9,215 bases of DNA, taken from contig JAEZHR010000298.1 in the NCBI GenBank assembly GCA_023416415.1, positions 1 to 9,215 of the forward strand, written 5' to 3'. This document shows positions 1 to 6,413 of the stretch, piece after piece; positions within the stretch are counted from its first letter, which is position 1; each line of letters opens with the position of its first letter. The stretch is from Pseudomonadota bacterium. Its GTDB lineage: Bacteria > Pseudomonadota > Gammaproteobacteria > Burkholderiales > Burkholderiaceae_D. A program made the translations under genes and the position numbers. The notes below the pieces were generated by a model. It saw only the letters and a program-made list of their open reading frames with translations, ran no database searches and was not told the DNA's origin.

Positions 1-105
1 CGGGGCGCGAATGTGGATCCAGAGCCGTGCAACACTCAGATCGCCAGGCACTTCAAAGTTGTGAAGGGGAGGCGAAGCCGGAACTTCCATGGAAAGCAGT
101 CGGCC

Positions 106-152
106 GCAGTCCTGCGGCCTTGTTGCAGTCCTGCGGCCTTGTAGCAGTCCTG
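106..152. repeat. 19-bp tandem repeat, about 2.5 copies, with embedded hairpin
   Basis: Two consecutive 19-base units (106-124 and 125-143) differ only in the last base, and a third copy (144-152) matches the first nine bases, GCAGTCCTG, before diverging. The first unit sits in a perfect inverted repeat: GGCCGCAG (102-109), two-base loop TC, CTGCGGCC (112-119). The array lies outside any gene I can support. It could be a REP-like or slipped-strand element, or a small transcription-stopping hairpin for a gene to the left of the window. No function is shown by the sequence. Confidence 0.75.
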
Positions 153-221
153 TGCCAGGTGTTTGCATGGCCGGGTGGGATCGCCCTATGCGAACAGGAA
201 TTCCCGAACTAACAATGTTGT

Positions 222-320
222 AGCCTGTTTATTTAATACAAAAATGAACTAATAAAGTTATTTTTCTTCCTGATATCTCCTTTATGTAGCGAATATACTT
301 CGGTCTTGTTAAGCTAATCC
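222..320 (+). promoter_or_regulatory. A+T-rich probable promoter region for the dehalogenase cluster
   Basis: This stretch is very A+T-rich and immediately precedes the first gene of a three-gene plus-strand cluster. TATACT (294-299) matches five of six bases of a sigma-70 -10 box and lies 34 bases before the ATG at 334. No good -35 hexamer stands at the usual spacing, so the promoter is either activator-dependent or located elsewhere in the stretch. The assignment rests on composition and position. Confidence 0.35.
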
Positions 321-333
321 TTGCAGGCCGGAC

Positions 334-1020
334 ATGACCATACAGGCCATCGCCTTTGACGCGTATGGCACGCTGTTCGACGTGTATTCGATCGGCGCGC
401 TCGCCGAGCGCCTGTTTCCGCGCCGTGGCGCGGCGCTGGCCGAGTTGTGGCGTGCCAAGCAGATCGAGTACACGCAGCTGCGCACCTTGTGCTCGGTCTA
501 CAAGCCGTTCTGGGAAGTCACGCAGGATGCGCTGGTCTATGCATGCAGGAAGCTCGGACTGGACCTGAGCATCGATGCGCAGAATGCGCTGATGGGCGAA
601 TACGCACGCCTGCAAGCCTTTCCCGAAAACCTCTCCGTGCTGCAGGAACTGCAGCACATGGGCCTGAAGCTGGCAATTTTGTCCAATGGCAATCCGCAGA
701 TGCTGGATTCAGCGGTGCAGGCCGCCGGCATGGGCGGGCTGTTCCATCACATCCTCTCGGTCGATGCGGTGAAGAAGTACAAGACCGCGCCCGAGGCCTA
801 CCAGCTGGCGCCGGATGTCTTCGGCCTGTCGCCGCACAACATCCTCTTCGTTTCGAGCAACGGTTGGGACGTGTGCGGCGCTGCCTGGTTCGGCTATGCC
901 ACATTCTGGGTCAACCGCAGCGGAGCGCCGCCGGAGGAACTGGGCGTCGGGCCGGATGGCAGCGGGCGCGACATGACAGCCTTGCTTGATTACGTACATG
1001 CGCAGGGCATTGCGCACTGA
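334..1020 (+). CDS. Haloacid dehalogenase, type II (L-2-haloacid dehalogenase)
   Basis: This 228-residue cytoplasmic HAD-superfamily hydrolase is predicted to replace the halogen of (S)-2-haloacids with hydroxyl, giving 2-hydroxyacids (for example glycolate from haloacetate). The family signature is nearly complete. DAYGTLFDVYS contains the nucleophile Asp9 and Thr13. Arg40 lies in WRAKQIEYTQLR, the halide- and carboxylate-binding region. LSNGNP gives Ser117 and Asn118. Lys150 and Tyr156 lie in KKYKTAPEAY, and VSSNGWDVCGA gives Ser175, Asn176 and Asp179. Length is normal for the family (about 220-230). The ATG at 334 is chosen because the protein begins directly with the expected first strand (TIQAIAFDAYGT); only a weak AGG (325-327) lies upstream. 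It heads a cluster with a TauE/SafE permease and glcB. Substrate range cannot be read from sequence, and some homologues act on other 2-substituted acids or phosphates. Confidence 0.9.
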   Translation: MTIQAIAFDAYGTLFDVYSIGALAERLFPRRGAALAELWRAKQIEYTQLRTLCSVYKPFWEVTQDALVYACRKLGLDLSIDAQNALMGEYARLQAFPENLSVLQELQHMGLKLAILSNGNPQMLDSAVQAAGMGGLFHHILSVDAVKKYKTAPEAYQLAPDVFGLSPHNILFVSSNGWDVCGAAWFGYATFWVNRSGAPPEELGVGPDGSGRDMTALLDYVHAQGIAH

Positions 1021-1051
1021 CCCCCTTCCGATCAACGTAAAGGCTCCATGG

Positions 1052-1810
1052 ATGGGACTCCTTGAAATCACGCTAGTCGCCGCAGCCGCCTTCATGGCGG
1101 GCGCGCTGAATTCGGTTGCCGGCGGCGGCACCTTCTTCTCCTTTCCCGCGCTGCTCGCCGTCGGTGTCCCGCCGGTTGTGGCCAATGCCAGCAATTCCGT
1201 GGCGCTGTGGCCGGCCTCGCTGTCGGGCGCCTGGGCCTACCGCACGGAACTGGCGCGTTACAAGCGTTACCTCGTCCCGATGGGTATCGTGTCCTTCGTC
1301 GGCGGGGTCGGCGGCGGCCTGCTGCTGCTTTCCACCAAGGACGCCACCTTCGCCAAAATGATTCCCTGGTTGCTGCTGTTTGCGACCGTGCTGTTTGCCT
1401 TTTCGGGCAAGATCGGGACATTGCTGCGCGGGGCGAAGACAAGCAGGCCGGGCAATACCCCGGGCGCACTCGCCGGGCAGGCGGTGGTGTCCGTCTATGG
1501 CGGTTTTTTCGGTGCCGGCATGGGCATCATGATGCTGGCCAGCCTCGCCATGTCCGGCCATGACGACGTGCACGAAATCAATGCCATCAAGAATCTGCTG
1601 TCTGCCGTCATCTACAGCGTCACCGTCACGACCTTCGTGATCGCTGGCGCAGTGAGCTGGCCGCACACCATCATCATGCTCGCTACGGCCACCCTGGGCG
1701 GCTATGCCGGTGCTTCTGTCGCGCGCAAGATCCCCGCGCCGTGGCTGCGCCGTTTCATCATCGCGACCGGTTTGATCCTGACCGCTTTCTACTTCCAGAA
1801 AACCCTGTAA
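1052..1810 (+). CDS. TauE/SafE family membrane transporter (putative anion exporter)
   Basis: This 252-residue inner-membrane protein belongs to the TauE/SafE (DUF81) family, whose studied members are linked to export or uptake of sulfite, sulfoacetate and other small organic anions. It is almost wholly hydrophobic, with about eight candidate membrane segments (near residues 4-18, 34-55, 74-94, 103-118, 142-165, 180-200, 206-221 and 232-248). The N-terminal family signature is clear: NSVAGGGTFFSFPALL (20-35) then GVPPVVANASNSVAL (38-52). A second glycine-rich half-repeat follows (YGGFFGAGMGIMM, 149-161). The ATG at 1052 is preferred over in-frame ATGs at 986 and 998 because AAAGG (1039-1043) stands eight bases upstream and the longer forms would overlap the dehalogenase. 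It lies 31 bases after the dehalogenase and 18 before glcB, so it is probably co-transcribed. Its substrate is unknown. Confidence 0.85.
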   Translation: MGLLEITLVAAAAFMAGALNSVAGGGTFFSFPALLAVGVPPVVANASNSVALWPASLSGAWAYRTELARYKRYLVPMGIVSFVGGVGGGLLLLSTKDATFAKMIPWLLLFATVLFAFSGKIGTLLRGAKTSRPGNTPGALAGQAVVSVYGGFFGAGMGIMMLASLAMSGHDDVHEINAIKNLLSAVIYSVTVTTFVIAGAVSWPHTIIMLATATLGGYAGASVARKIPAPWLRRFIIATGLILTAFYFQKTL

Positions 1811-1828
1811 TTCCTTAGGAGAATTCCC

Positions 1829-4051
1829 ATGACCGAACGCATTGCCCGCCATGGCCTGCAAGTCGCCGCCAATCTGGCCGGTTTCATCGAAGAGCAGGTC
1901 CTGCCCGGTACCGGCATCGACAGATCCGCCTTCTGGCAAGGCTTCGACGCCATTGCCCATGAATTGGCACCAAAGAACGCCGCGCTGCTGGCCGAGCGCG
2001 ACCGCCTGCAGACCGAGCTCGACAACTGGCACCGCAAGAATCCCGGTCCGAACCGAAACGCCGCCGGCTACCGTGCATTCCTGGAGTCGATCGGCTACCT
2101 CGTGCCGCGCCCGGTTGACGTCAAGGTCACGACGACCAATGTCGATGCCGAACTGGCACTGCAGGCCGGCCCGCAACTCGTGGTGCCGATCCTGAACGCG
2201 CGCTATGCGCTCAATGCCGCCAACGCACGCTGGGGCTCGCTCTACGATGCGCTGTACGGCACCGACGTGATCCCCGAGACCGAAGGCGGCGAGAAGATCG
2301 GCCCCAACGGCGAATCCTACAATCCGACGCGTGGCGAGAAGGTCATCGCCTACGCGCGCAATTTCCTTGACGAGTCGGCCGCGCTGGCCAAGGGCTCGCA
2401 CCGCGACGCGACCGGCTACCGTGTCGAGGGTGGCAAGCTGGTGGTTGCGCTCAAGGACGGCAGCACGACCGGCCTGGCCGACGGGAGCAAGTTCGTCGGC
2501 TATCAGGGCGATGCCGCCGATCCGTCCGCGGTGCTGCTGAAGAACAACGGACTGCACATCGACATCCAGATCAACCGCAACACTCCGATCGGCAAGAACG
2601 ACCCCGCCGGCGTGGCCGATGTGGTGGTCGAAGCCGCGCTGTCCACCATTCTCGACCTGGAAGATTCAATCGCCGCTGTCGACGCAGACGACAAGGTGCT
2701 TGCCTACCGCAACTGGCTCGGCATCCTCAAGGGCACGCTGTCGGAAGAGGTGATCAAGGGGGGCAAGACCTTCACCCGCACCCTGAACAAGGATCGCATC
2801 TACACCGCCGGCGCCGGCGCAGCCGATGCGCAGGACGGCAAGGTCCGTTTGCATGGCCGTTCGTTGCTGTTCCTGCGCAACGTCGGTCACCTGATGACCA
2901 ACCCTGCCATCCTGCTCAGGGACGGCAGGGAAATCCCGGAAGGCATCATGGACGCTGTCGTGACGGTGGCCATCGCCCTGCATGACCTCAAGCGCCCGGC
3001 CGACCATGCGTTCGGCAACTCGCGTACCGGGTCGGTGTACATCGTCAAGCCGAAGATGCACGGTCCGGCGGAAGTCGCCTTCGCCAACGAACTGTTCGGT
3101 CGCGTCGAAGCCTTGCTGGGCCTCGCGCCGAACACGGTCAAGCTCGGCATCATGGACGAAGAACGCCGCACCTCGGTGAACCTGTCGGCCTGCCTGAAGG
3201 AAGCGGCCGGCCGCGTGGCCTTCATCAACACCGGTTTCCTTGATCGCACCGGCGACGAGATGCACACGGCGATGCACGCCGGACCGATGCTGCGCAAGGG
3301 CGACATGAAGACCTCGACCTGGCTGCAGTCCTACGAGCGCAGCAACGTGCTGGTGGGCCTGTCGGCCGGCCTGCGCGGGCGCGCCCAGATCGGCAAGGGC
3401 ATGTGGGCCATGCCGGACATGATGGCCGCGATGATGGAGCAGAAGATCGCGCATCCGAAGGCTGGCGCCAATACCGCATGGGTGCCGTCGCCGACGGCGG
3501 CGACTTTGCATGCGCTGCATTACCATCAGGTCAACGTCTGGGAAATCCAGCAGCAGCTGGAAAAACTGGACGCAACGACCGAGATCGAGAAATTGCTCGA
3601 AGGCCTGCTGCAGTTCCCGGTCGCGGCCGAGCCGACTTGGAGCAAGGAAGCGATTCAGCAGGAGCTCGACAACAATGCACAGGGCATTCTGGGCTACGTC
3701 GTGCGCTGGGTCGACCAGGGTGTGGGCTGTTCCAAGGTGCCCGATATCCACAACGTCGGCCTGATGGAAGACCGCGCCACGCTGCGCATCTCCAGCCAGC
3801 ACATCGCAAACTGGTTGCTGCACGGCACCGTGACGGAACAGCAAGTGATCGAAACGCTGCAGCGCATGGCCAGGGTGGTCGACGGGCAGAACGCGGGCGA
3901 CCCGTTCTACAAGCCGATGGCGCCGGATTTCGAATCGTCATTCGCCTTTCGCGCCGCGCGCGACCTGGTGTTCAAGGGCCTGGAGCAACCCAGCGGCTAT
4001 ACCGAGCCGCTGCTGCATGCCTGGCGCCTGAAGGCCAAGGCGAGTGCCTGA
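1829..4051 (+). CDS. glcB: Malate synthase G
   Basis: This 740-residue cytoplasmic enzyme condenses glyoxylate with acetyl-CoA to malate and CoA, feeding two-carbon compounds such as glycolate into central metabolism. It is a little longer than E. coli GlcB (about 723). Family blocks are highly conserved: HGRSLLFLRNVGHLM (with Arg344, the probable catalytic arginine), SRTGSVYIVKPKMHGP, IMDEERRTS (Glu444), FLDRTGDEMH (Asp472), and GCSKVPDIHN followed by LMEDRATLRISSQH (Cys634, and Asp648 as the likely catalytic base). Glu444, Asp472 and Asp648 correspond to Mg2+-binding Glu427 and Asp455 and catalytic Asp631 of the E. coli enzyme, from memory of that protein. The start is supported by AGGAGA (1817-1822) six bases before the ATG. 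No glycolate oxidase gene is in view. A strong terminator follows 22 bases after the stop, closing the cluster. Confidence 0.98.
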   Translation: MTERIARHGLQVAANLAGFIEEQVLPGTGIDRSAFWQGFDAIAHELAPKNAALLAERDRLQTELDNWHRKNPGPNRNAAGYRAFLESIGYLVPRPVDVKVTTTNVDAELALQAGPQLVVPILNARYALNAANARWGSLYDALYGTDVIPETEGGEKIGPNGESYNPTRGEKVIAYARNFLDESAALAKGSHRDATGYRVEGGKLVVALKDGSTTGLADGSKFVGYQGDAADPSAVLLKNNGLHIDIQINRNTPIGKNDPAGVADVVVEAALSTILDLEDSIAAVDADDKVLAYRNWLGILKGTLSEEVIKGGKTFTRTLNKDRIYTAGAGAADAQDGKVRLHGRSLLFLRNVGHLMTNPAILLRDGREIPEGIMDAVVTVAIALHDLKRPADHAFGNSRTGSVYIVKPKMHGPAEVAFANELFGRVEALLGLAPNTVKLGIMDEERRTSVNLSACLKEAAGRVAFINTGFLDRTGDEMHTAMHAGPMLRKGDMKTSTWLQSYERSNVLVGLSAGLRGRAQIGKGMWAMPDMMAAMMEQKIAHPKAGANTAWVPSPTAATLHALHYHQVNVWEIQQQLEKLDATTEIEKLLEGLLQFPVAAEPTWSKEAIQQELDNNAQGILGYVVRWVDQGVGCSKVPDIHNVGLMEDRATLRISSQHIANWLLHGTVTEQQVIETLQRMARVVDGQNAGDPFYKPMAPDFESSFAFRAARDLVFKGLEQPSGYTEPLLHAWRLKAKASA

Positions 4052-4072
4052 ACCGCCTTCGACGGCAGGACG

Positions 4073-4097
4073 AAAAACCGGCTGCGGCCGGTTTTTT
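4073..4097 (+). terminator. Intrinsic terminator after glcB
   Basis: A perfect 10-bp stem, AAAAACCGGC / GCCGGTTTTT, encloses a four-base TGCG loop and ends in six T residues (4092-4097). The G+C-rich core plus U-tract is the textbook rho-independent form. The A-run on the left arm means it could also stop transcription entering from the right on the minus strand. Confidence 0.92.
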
Positions 4098-4564
4098 CGT
4101 TTGATTGCGCCGTTACGCTCGCGCGCAGAACGCGATCATGGTCCCGGTCCCGGCAGCATGCGCAGGGTCGAAGCGTCGCTGCGTGTCGGCTTGAGGCTGT
4201 CAATCCGGCGGGCTCCCGGATCCGGGAAAGCAGGGGCGTCCAGCGTGCCGTGTGGGCACGATCCGCAACGCTCGGAACTGTTCAGAGATGTTCGCGACAG
4301 TCCCGTTTCTCGCGCCGATGCGTGGTCCGATTGACCTCGGACCGCACCGCCATGGCGAATCCCGCACTCCTTCATGACCTTGCGATGCTTCAGGCTGGGG
4401 CCGGCCGAGGATGTGGGCAGGCACAGGAGGCCTCCTGAGCCCCAAGGTGCAATCTGATCCTTTCGTATCGCCGCGAAACCTTTGGCATGCCCTGGAGAAA
4501 CAAGCGGAACTCGCACTGGCGATGAGAATCGCATCAAGAGCTCCCGCTTCACCAGAGGACGCTC
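4098..4564. other. Gene-free, palindrome-rich intergenic region
   Basis: No open frame here has recognisable protein character. The 189-codon minus-strand frame covering it (4136-4705) runs into the antitoxin gene and is judged a chance frame. The interval contains a cluster of symmetric sequences. They are TCCCGGATCCGGGA (4214-4227), the hairpin CGTGCC-GTGTG-GGCACG (4244-4260), the hairpin GGTCCGA-TTGACC-TCGGACC (4324-4343), CGCCATGGCG (4348-4357) and CAGGAGGCCTCCTG (4424-4437). It could be the control region of the downstream toxin-antitoxin module, a structured RNA, or remains of a decayed gene. I cannot tell which. Confidence 0.5.
4521..4535. promoter_or_regulatory. Candidate operator upstream of the antitoxin gene
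   Basis: GATGAGAATCGCATC is a 15-base palindrome around a central A with one mismatched pair, centred about 37 bases before the antitoxin ATG. A related symmetric sequence, GCATC-GGC-GATGC (4587-4599), lies just inside the gene, and the two share TCGCATC. AbrB/MazE-type antitoxins typically bind palindromes at their own promoter. The assignment is by position and symmetry only, and TCGCATC also occurs elsewhere nearby. Confidence 0.35.
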
Positions 4565-4789
4565 ATGTATCCAGTCAAATTGATTCGCATCGGCGATGCC
4601 ATCGGTGTGGTGCTGCCACACGAAGCGCTTGCGCGGCTCAAGTGCGGCAACGGCGATATCGTTTTCCTGACCGAGTCGTGCCAGGGGCTGACGCTGACGC
4701 CGCACGGCCCTGCCACCCAGCAGCAGCTTGACGTGGGACGTGAATTCGTCGGCGCCTTTCGTGCTGCCCTCAAGGCCTTGCTGCGATGA
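4565..4789 (+). CDS. AbrB/MazE/SpoVT-family antitoxin
   Basis: This 74-residue small DNA-binding protein is predicted to neutralise the product of the next gene and repress the pair's promoter. The N-terminal half (about residues 3-48) fits the swapped-hairpin AbrB fold: VKLIRIGDAIGVVLPHEALARLKCGNGDIVFL resembles the usual 'K-x-x-IG-N-S-x-G-V-x-L-P-x-E-x-L' pattern, with Asp11 where Asn is common. The C-terminal part (about 50-74, ending FRAALKALLR) is a likely helix that would contact the toxin. AGAGGA (4554-4559) five bases before the ATG supports the start. Its last four bases, ATGA, overlap the start of the Doc-like gene, an arrangement typical of toxin-antitoxin operons. Family assignment is good. 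Pairing is inferred from the overlap. Confidence 0.85.
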   Translation: MYPVKLIRIGDAIGVVLPHEALARLKCGNGDIVFLTESCQGLTLTPHGPATQQQLDVGREFVGAFRAALKALLR

Positions 4790-5160
4790 GCCTGTTCGTG
4801 ATCGAACCCGCGGCTTTCATGGTGCTGCACCGGGACAGCCTGCTCGACGATGGCCTGGAATGCGGCGCATGGGATGAAATGCTGCTTGCGGCTGCGCTGG
4901 ATTATCCGCTCAAGGAAGCGCGACTGTCGATCGCGGATGTCGCGGCGGTCGCATCAGCCTATGCAATCGGCATGCTGCGCTATCGTCCATTTTGCAGTGG
5001 CAACCAGCGTGCCGCCTTTCTCGCGCTCGGCCTGTTCCTGTACGCAAACGGCTGGCAACTGGATTCCACCGATGATGAAGCCATTTCCATCATGCGCAGG
5101 GTGGCCTGCGGCGAAGTGGGCGAGGACGAACTGGCAAACTGGATACGACGCCACCTGTAA
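4786..5160 (+). CDS. Doc/Fic-family (death-on-curing) toxin-like protein with altered catalytic motif
   Basis: This 124-residue cytoplasmic protein is close in length to phage P1 Doc (126). Doc toxins phosphorylate elongation factor Tu and arrest translation; related Fic proteins transfer AMP. The family fold shows in the sequence: an N-terminal helix region, a central helix (SIADVAAVASAYAIGML, 48-64), the active-site loop RPFCSGNQRAAF (67-78), the following helix (LALGLFLYANGW, 79-90), and a C-terminal helix ending in ELANWIRRHL. Canonical Fic/Doc motifs read H-x-F-x-D/E-x-N-K/G-R. Here the histidine is Arg67 (CGT at 4984-4986), the acidic residue is Ser71 and the lysine is Gln74. Phe69, Asn73 and Arg75 remain. 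The frame is otherwise intact and starts inside the antitoxin stop (ATGA). It is either an inactivated toxin or a family member with changed chemistry. No Shine-Dalgarno is obvious, consistent with coupled translation. Confidence 0.82.
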   Translation: MSLFVIEPAAFMVLHRDSLLDDGLECGAWDEMLLAAALDYPLKEARLSIADVAAVASAYAIGMLRYRPFCSGNQRAAFLALGLFLYANGWQLDSTDDEAISIMRRVACGEVGEDELANWIRRHL

Positions 5161-5305
5161 TTGACTCTTTCGCATCCCTGAAATCCCGAATTTTTTGTTG
5201 TCTGCGAGCACGAATGGCACGCATTGGGGATAATTGTGGCCCAGTCATGCCGCAGCCCCCTTGCACGCGCGGCATGCATCTCGACTTACCCCCTTGGAGA
5301 TCTGC
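5161..5305 (+). promoter_or_regulatory. Intergenic leader before the Bug protein gene
   Basis: These 145 bases separate the Doc-like gene from the Bug gene and probably contain the latter's promoter. GATAAT (5229-5234) is a five-of-six match to a sigma-70 -10 box, but no convincing -35 hexamer lies 16-18 bases upstream. A run of six T residues (5191-5196) lacks a strong preceding hairpin, so no terminator is called for the toxin-antitoxin pair. Confidence 0.3.
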
Positions 5306-6325
5306 ATGCACCAGCCATCCTCTACCTACCGCAGCGCGCGCCGTCTCGCCATTGCTGCCCTGGCCGCATTCGCGGCCTTGCCGCTGACAGCCGGCGCGCA
5401 GGGCGCCGCAGGCGCCGACAAACCCTATACGCTGATCGTGCCGTTCCCGCCCGGTGGTCCGCTTGATGCCGCAGCGCGCGTGCTGGCCGATGCAGTGCGT
5501 CCGACGCTGGGCAACGTACTCGTGGAAAACCGCTCCGGCGCGGGCGGCAATATCGGCATGGGCGTGGTCGCCAAGGCCGAGCCGGATGGGCACACTCTCG
5601 GCATCGGCGCATTGTCCACGCACGCGATCAATCCCTGGTTGTACAAGAACATGCCCTTCGATCCGATCAAGGATTTCGTGCCGATCACGCTGATCACCAA
5701 TCTGCCCAACGTGCTCGTGCTGAACAAGGAGTTTGCAGAGAAGAACAAGATTGCCAGCGTCGCCGACTTCGTCAGCTACCTGAAGGCCATTCCGGGCAAG
5801 GTGAACTTCGGCTCCGGCGGCAACGGCAGCGGCGGCCACCTGGCGGCCGAACTGTTCAAGCAGATCGCCGACGTGGAAATGGTTCACATTCCTTACCGCG
5901 GTGCGGCACCTGCGCAGACGGCGCTGCTGGCGGGTGAGGTCCAGCTCATGTTCGACAATCTCGGGTCGGCCGCTGCACGCATCCGCGAAGGCAACATCAA
6001 GGCCATCGCGGTGACGACCGAAAAGCGTTCGCCGAGCCTGCCGGACCTGCCGACCCTGGCGGAAAGCGGCCTGGCCGGTCTGAAGGGCTTTGACGTGAGC
6101 ACATGGTTCGGCATCTTCGTGCCGGCCGGCACGCCCGCTCCGATGGTGGAAAAGCTGAACAAGGCCTTCACCGATGCCCTGAAGTCGCCGACCGTGGCCG
6201 ATCGGCTGAACAAGATGGGTGCAACGCCCGCGCCGACCACTTCGGCCGAGTTTTCGGAGCTGATCAAGCGCGAGAACAAACGCTACGAAGAAGTGGTCAA
6301 GCGTTCCGGCGCCAAGCTCGACTGA
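5306..6325 (+). CDS. Bug-family periplasmic solute-binding protein (TctC type)
   Basis: This 339-residue secreted protein is predicted to bind a small carboxylate or similar metabolite in the periplasm. It belongs to the tripartite tricarboxylate transporter receptor (TctC/Bug) family, greatly expanded in Burkholderiales. It has a signal peptide: charged start (YRSARR, 8-13), hydrophobic core (LAIAALAAFAALPL, 14-27) and probable cleavage around TAGAQG (28-33). The mature domain carries the family hallmarks IVPFPPGGPLDAAAR, ENRSGAGGNIG, the DGHTLG block, and IPYRGAAPAQTALLAGEVQLMF. The ATG at 5306 is chosen over 5234 because TTGGAGA (5294-5300) stands just upstream and the signal peptide then has normal length. 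No tctA/tctB membrane genes lie nearby, as is usual for orphan Bug proteins. The ligand cannot be inferred. Confidence 0.95.
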   Translation: MHQPSSTYRSARRLAIAALAAFAALPLTAGAQGAAGADKPYTLIVPFPPGGPLDAAARVLADAVRPTLGNVLVENRSGAGGNIGMGVVAKAEPDGHTLGIGALSTHAINPWLYKNMPFDPIKDFVPITLITNLPNVLVLNKEFAEKNKIASVADFVSYLKAIPGKVNFGSGGNGSGGHLAAELFKQIADVEMVHIPYRGAAPAQTALLAGEVQLMFDNLGSAAARIREGNIKAIAVTTEKRSPSLPDLPTLAESGLAGLKGFDVSTWFGIFVPAGTPAPMVEKLNKAFTDALKSPTVADRLNKMGATPAPTTSAEFSELIKRENKRYEEVVKRSGAKLD

Positions 6326-6368
6326 TGCAGGCAGCCCGGTCGTGACGGTCCGGGCCGCATTGCTGATC

Positions 6369-6413
6369 AAGGCCGGCACCTCGTCGCATGCTTCGCGACG
6401 GCGTGCCGGCCTT
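6369..6413. terminator. Long hairpin between convergent genes (shared terminator)
   Basis: An 11-bp outer stem AAGGCCGGCAC / GTGCCGGCCTT (6369-6379 with 6403-6413) continues, after a two-base internal mismatch, into an inner CGTCGC / GCGACG stem (6382-6387 with 6395-6400) and a seven-base loop. It lies between the Bug gene and the convergent thioredoxin-like gene, and the stop codon of the latter (6412-6414) overlaps its right foot. The plus-strand tail ATTCTTT is a weak U-tract, so termination is likely better on the plus strand. Confidence 0.75.

Larger units (their letters stand above)
1..333. other. Leftmost non-coding region: GC-rich repeat segment, then A+T-rich leader
   Basis: No convincing gene was found here. 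A 61-codon plus-strand frame (27-212) runs through the tandem repeat and has no recognisable features, so it is not called. From about 222 to 320 the composition switches abruptly to roughly 70% A+T (by eye), in strong contrast to the G+C-rich coding sequence around it. This stretch includes the inverted repeat AATAA-AG-TTATT (251-262). It most likely holds the control region of the dehalogenase gene starting at 334. Confidence 0.6.

Noticed and set aside
27..212. 61-codon plus-strand frame through the 19-bp repeat
   Set aside because: No Shine-Dalgarno, no recognisable similarity, and its middle is just the translated tandem repeat.
1073..2557. 494-codon minus-strand open frame opposite the permease and glcB
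   Set aside because: It lies antisense to two clearly conserved genes, its translation shows no family motifs and is Arg/Gly/Gln-rich, as expected for the antisense frame of G+C-rich codons.
2666..3844. 392-codon minus-strand open frame opposite glcB
   Set aside because: It is a mirror frame of the highly conserved malate synthase G catalytic region, with no recognisable domain.
4136..4705. 189-codon minus-strand frame spanning the gap before the antitoxin
   Set aside because: It overlaps the antitoxin gene on the opposite strand, shows no domain or transposase motif, and has no convincing ribosome site.
5170..5196. T-run after the Doc-like gene as a possible terminator
   Set aside because: Six T residues are present but no stable G+C-rich hairpin precedes them.
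5215..5229. Sigma-54-like TGGCAC followed by TTGG upstream of the Bug gene
   Set aside because: The -24/-12 spacing is wrong (three bases instead of five between elements) and the -12 GC is GG.
5090..6379. 429-codon minus-strand open frame opposite the Bug gene
   Set aside because: The plus strand encodes a full Bug protein with signal peptide and family motifs; the antisense product has composition typical of a shadow frame.
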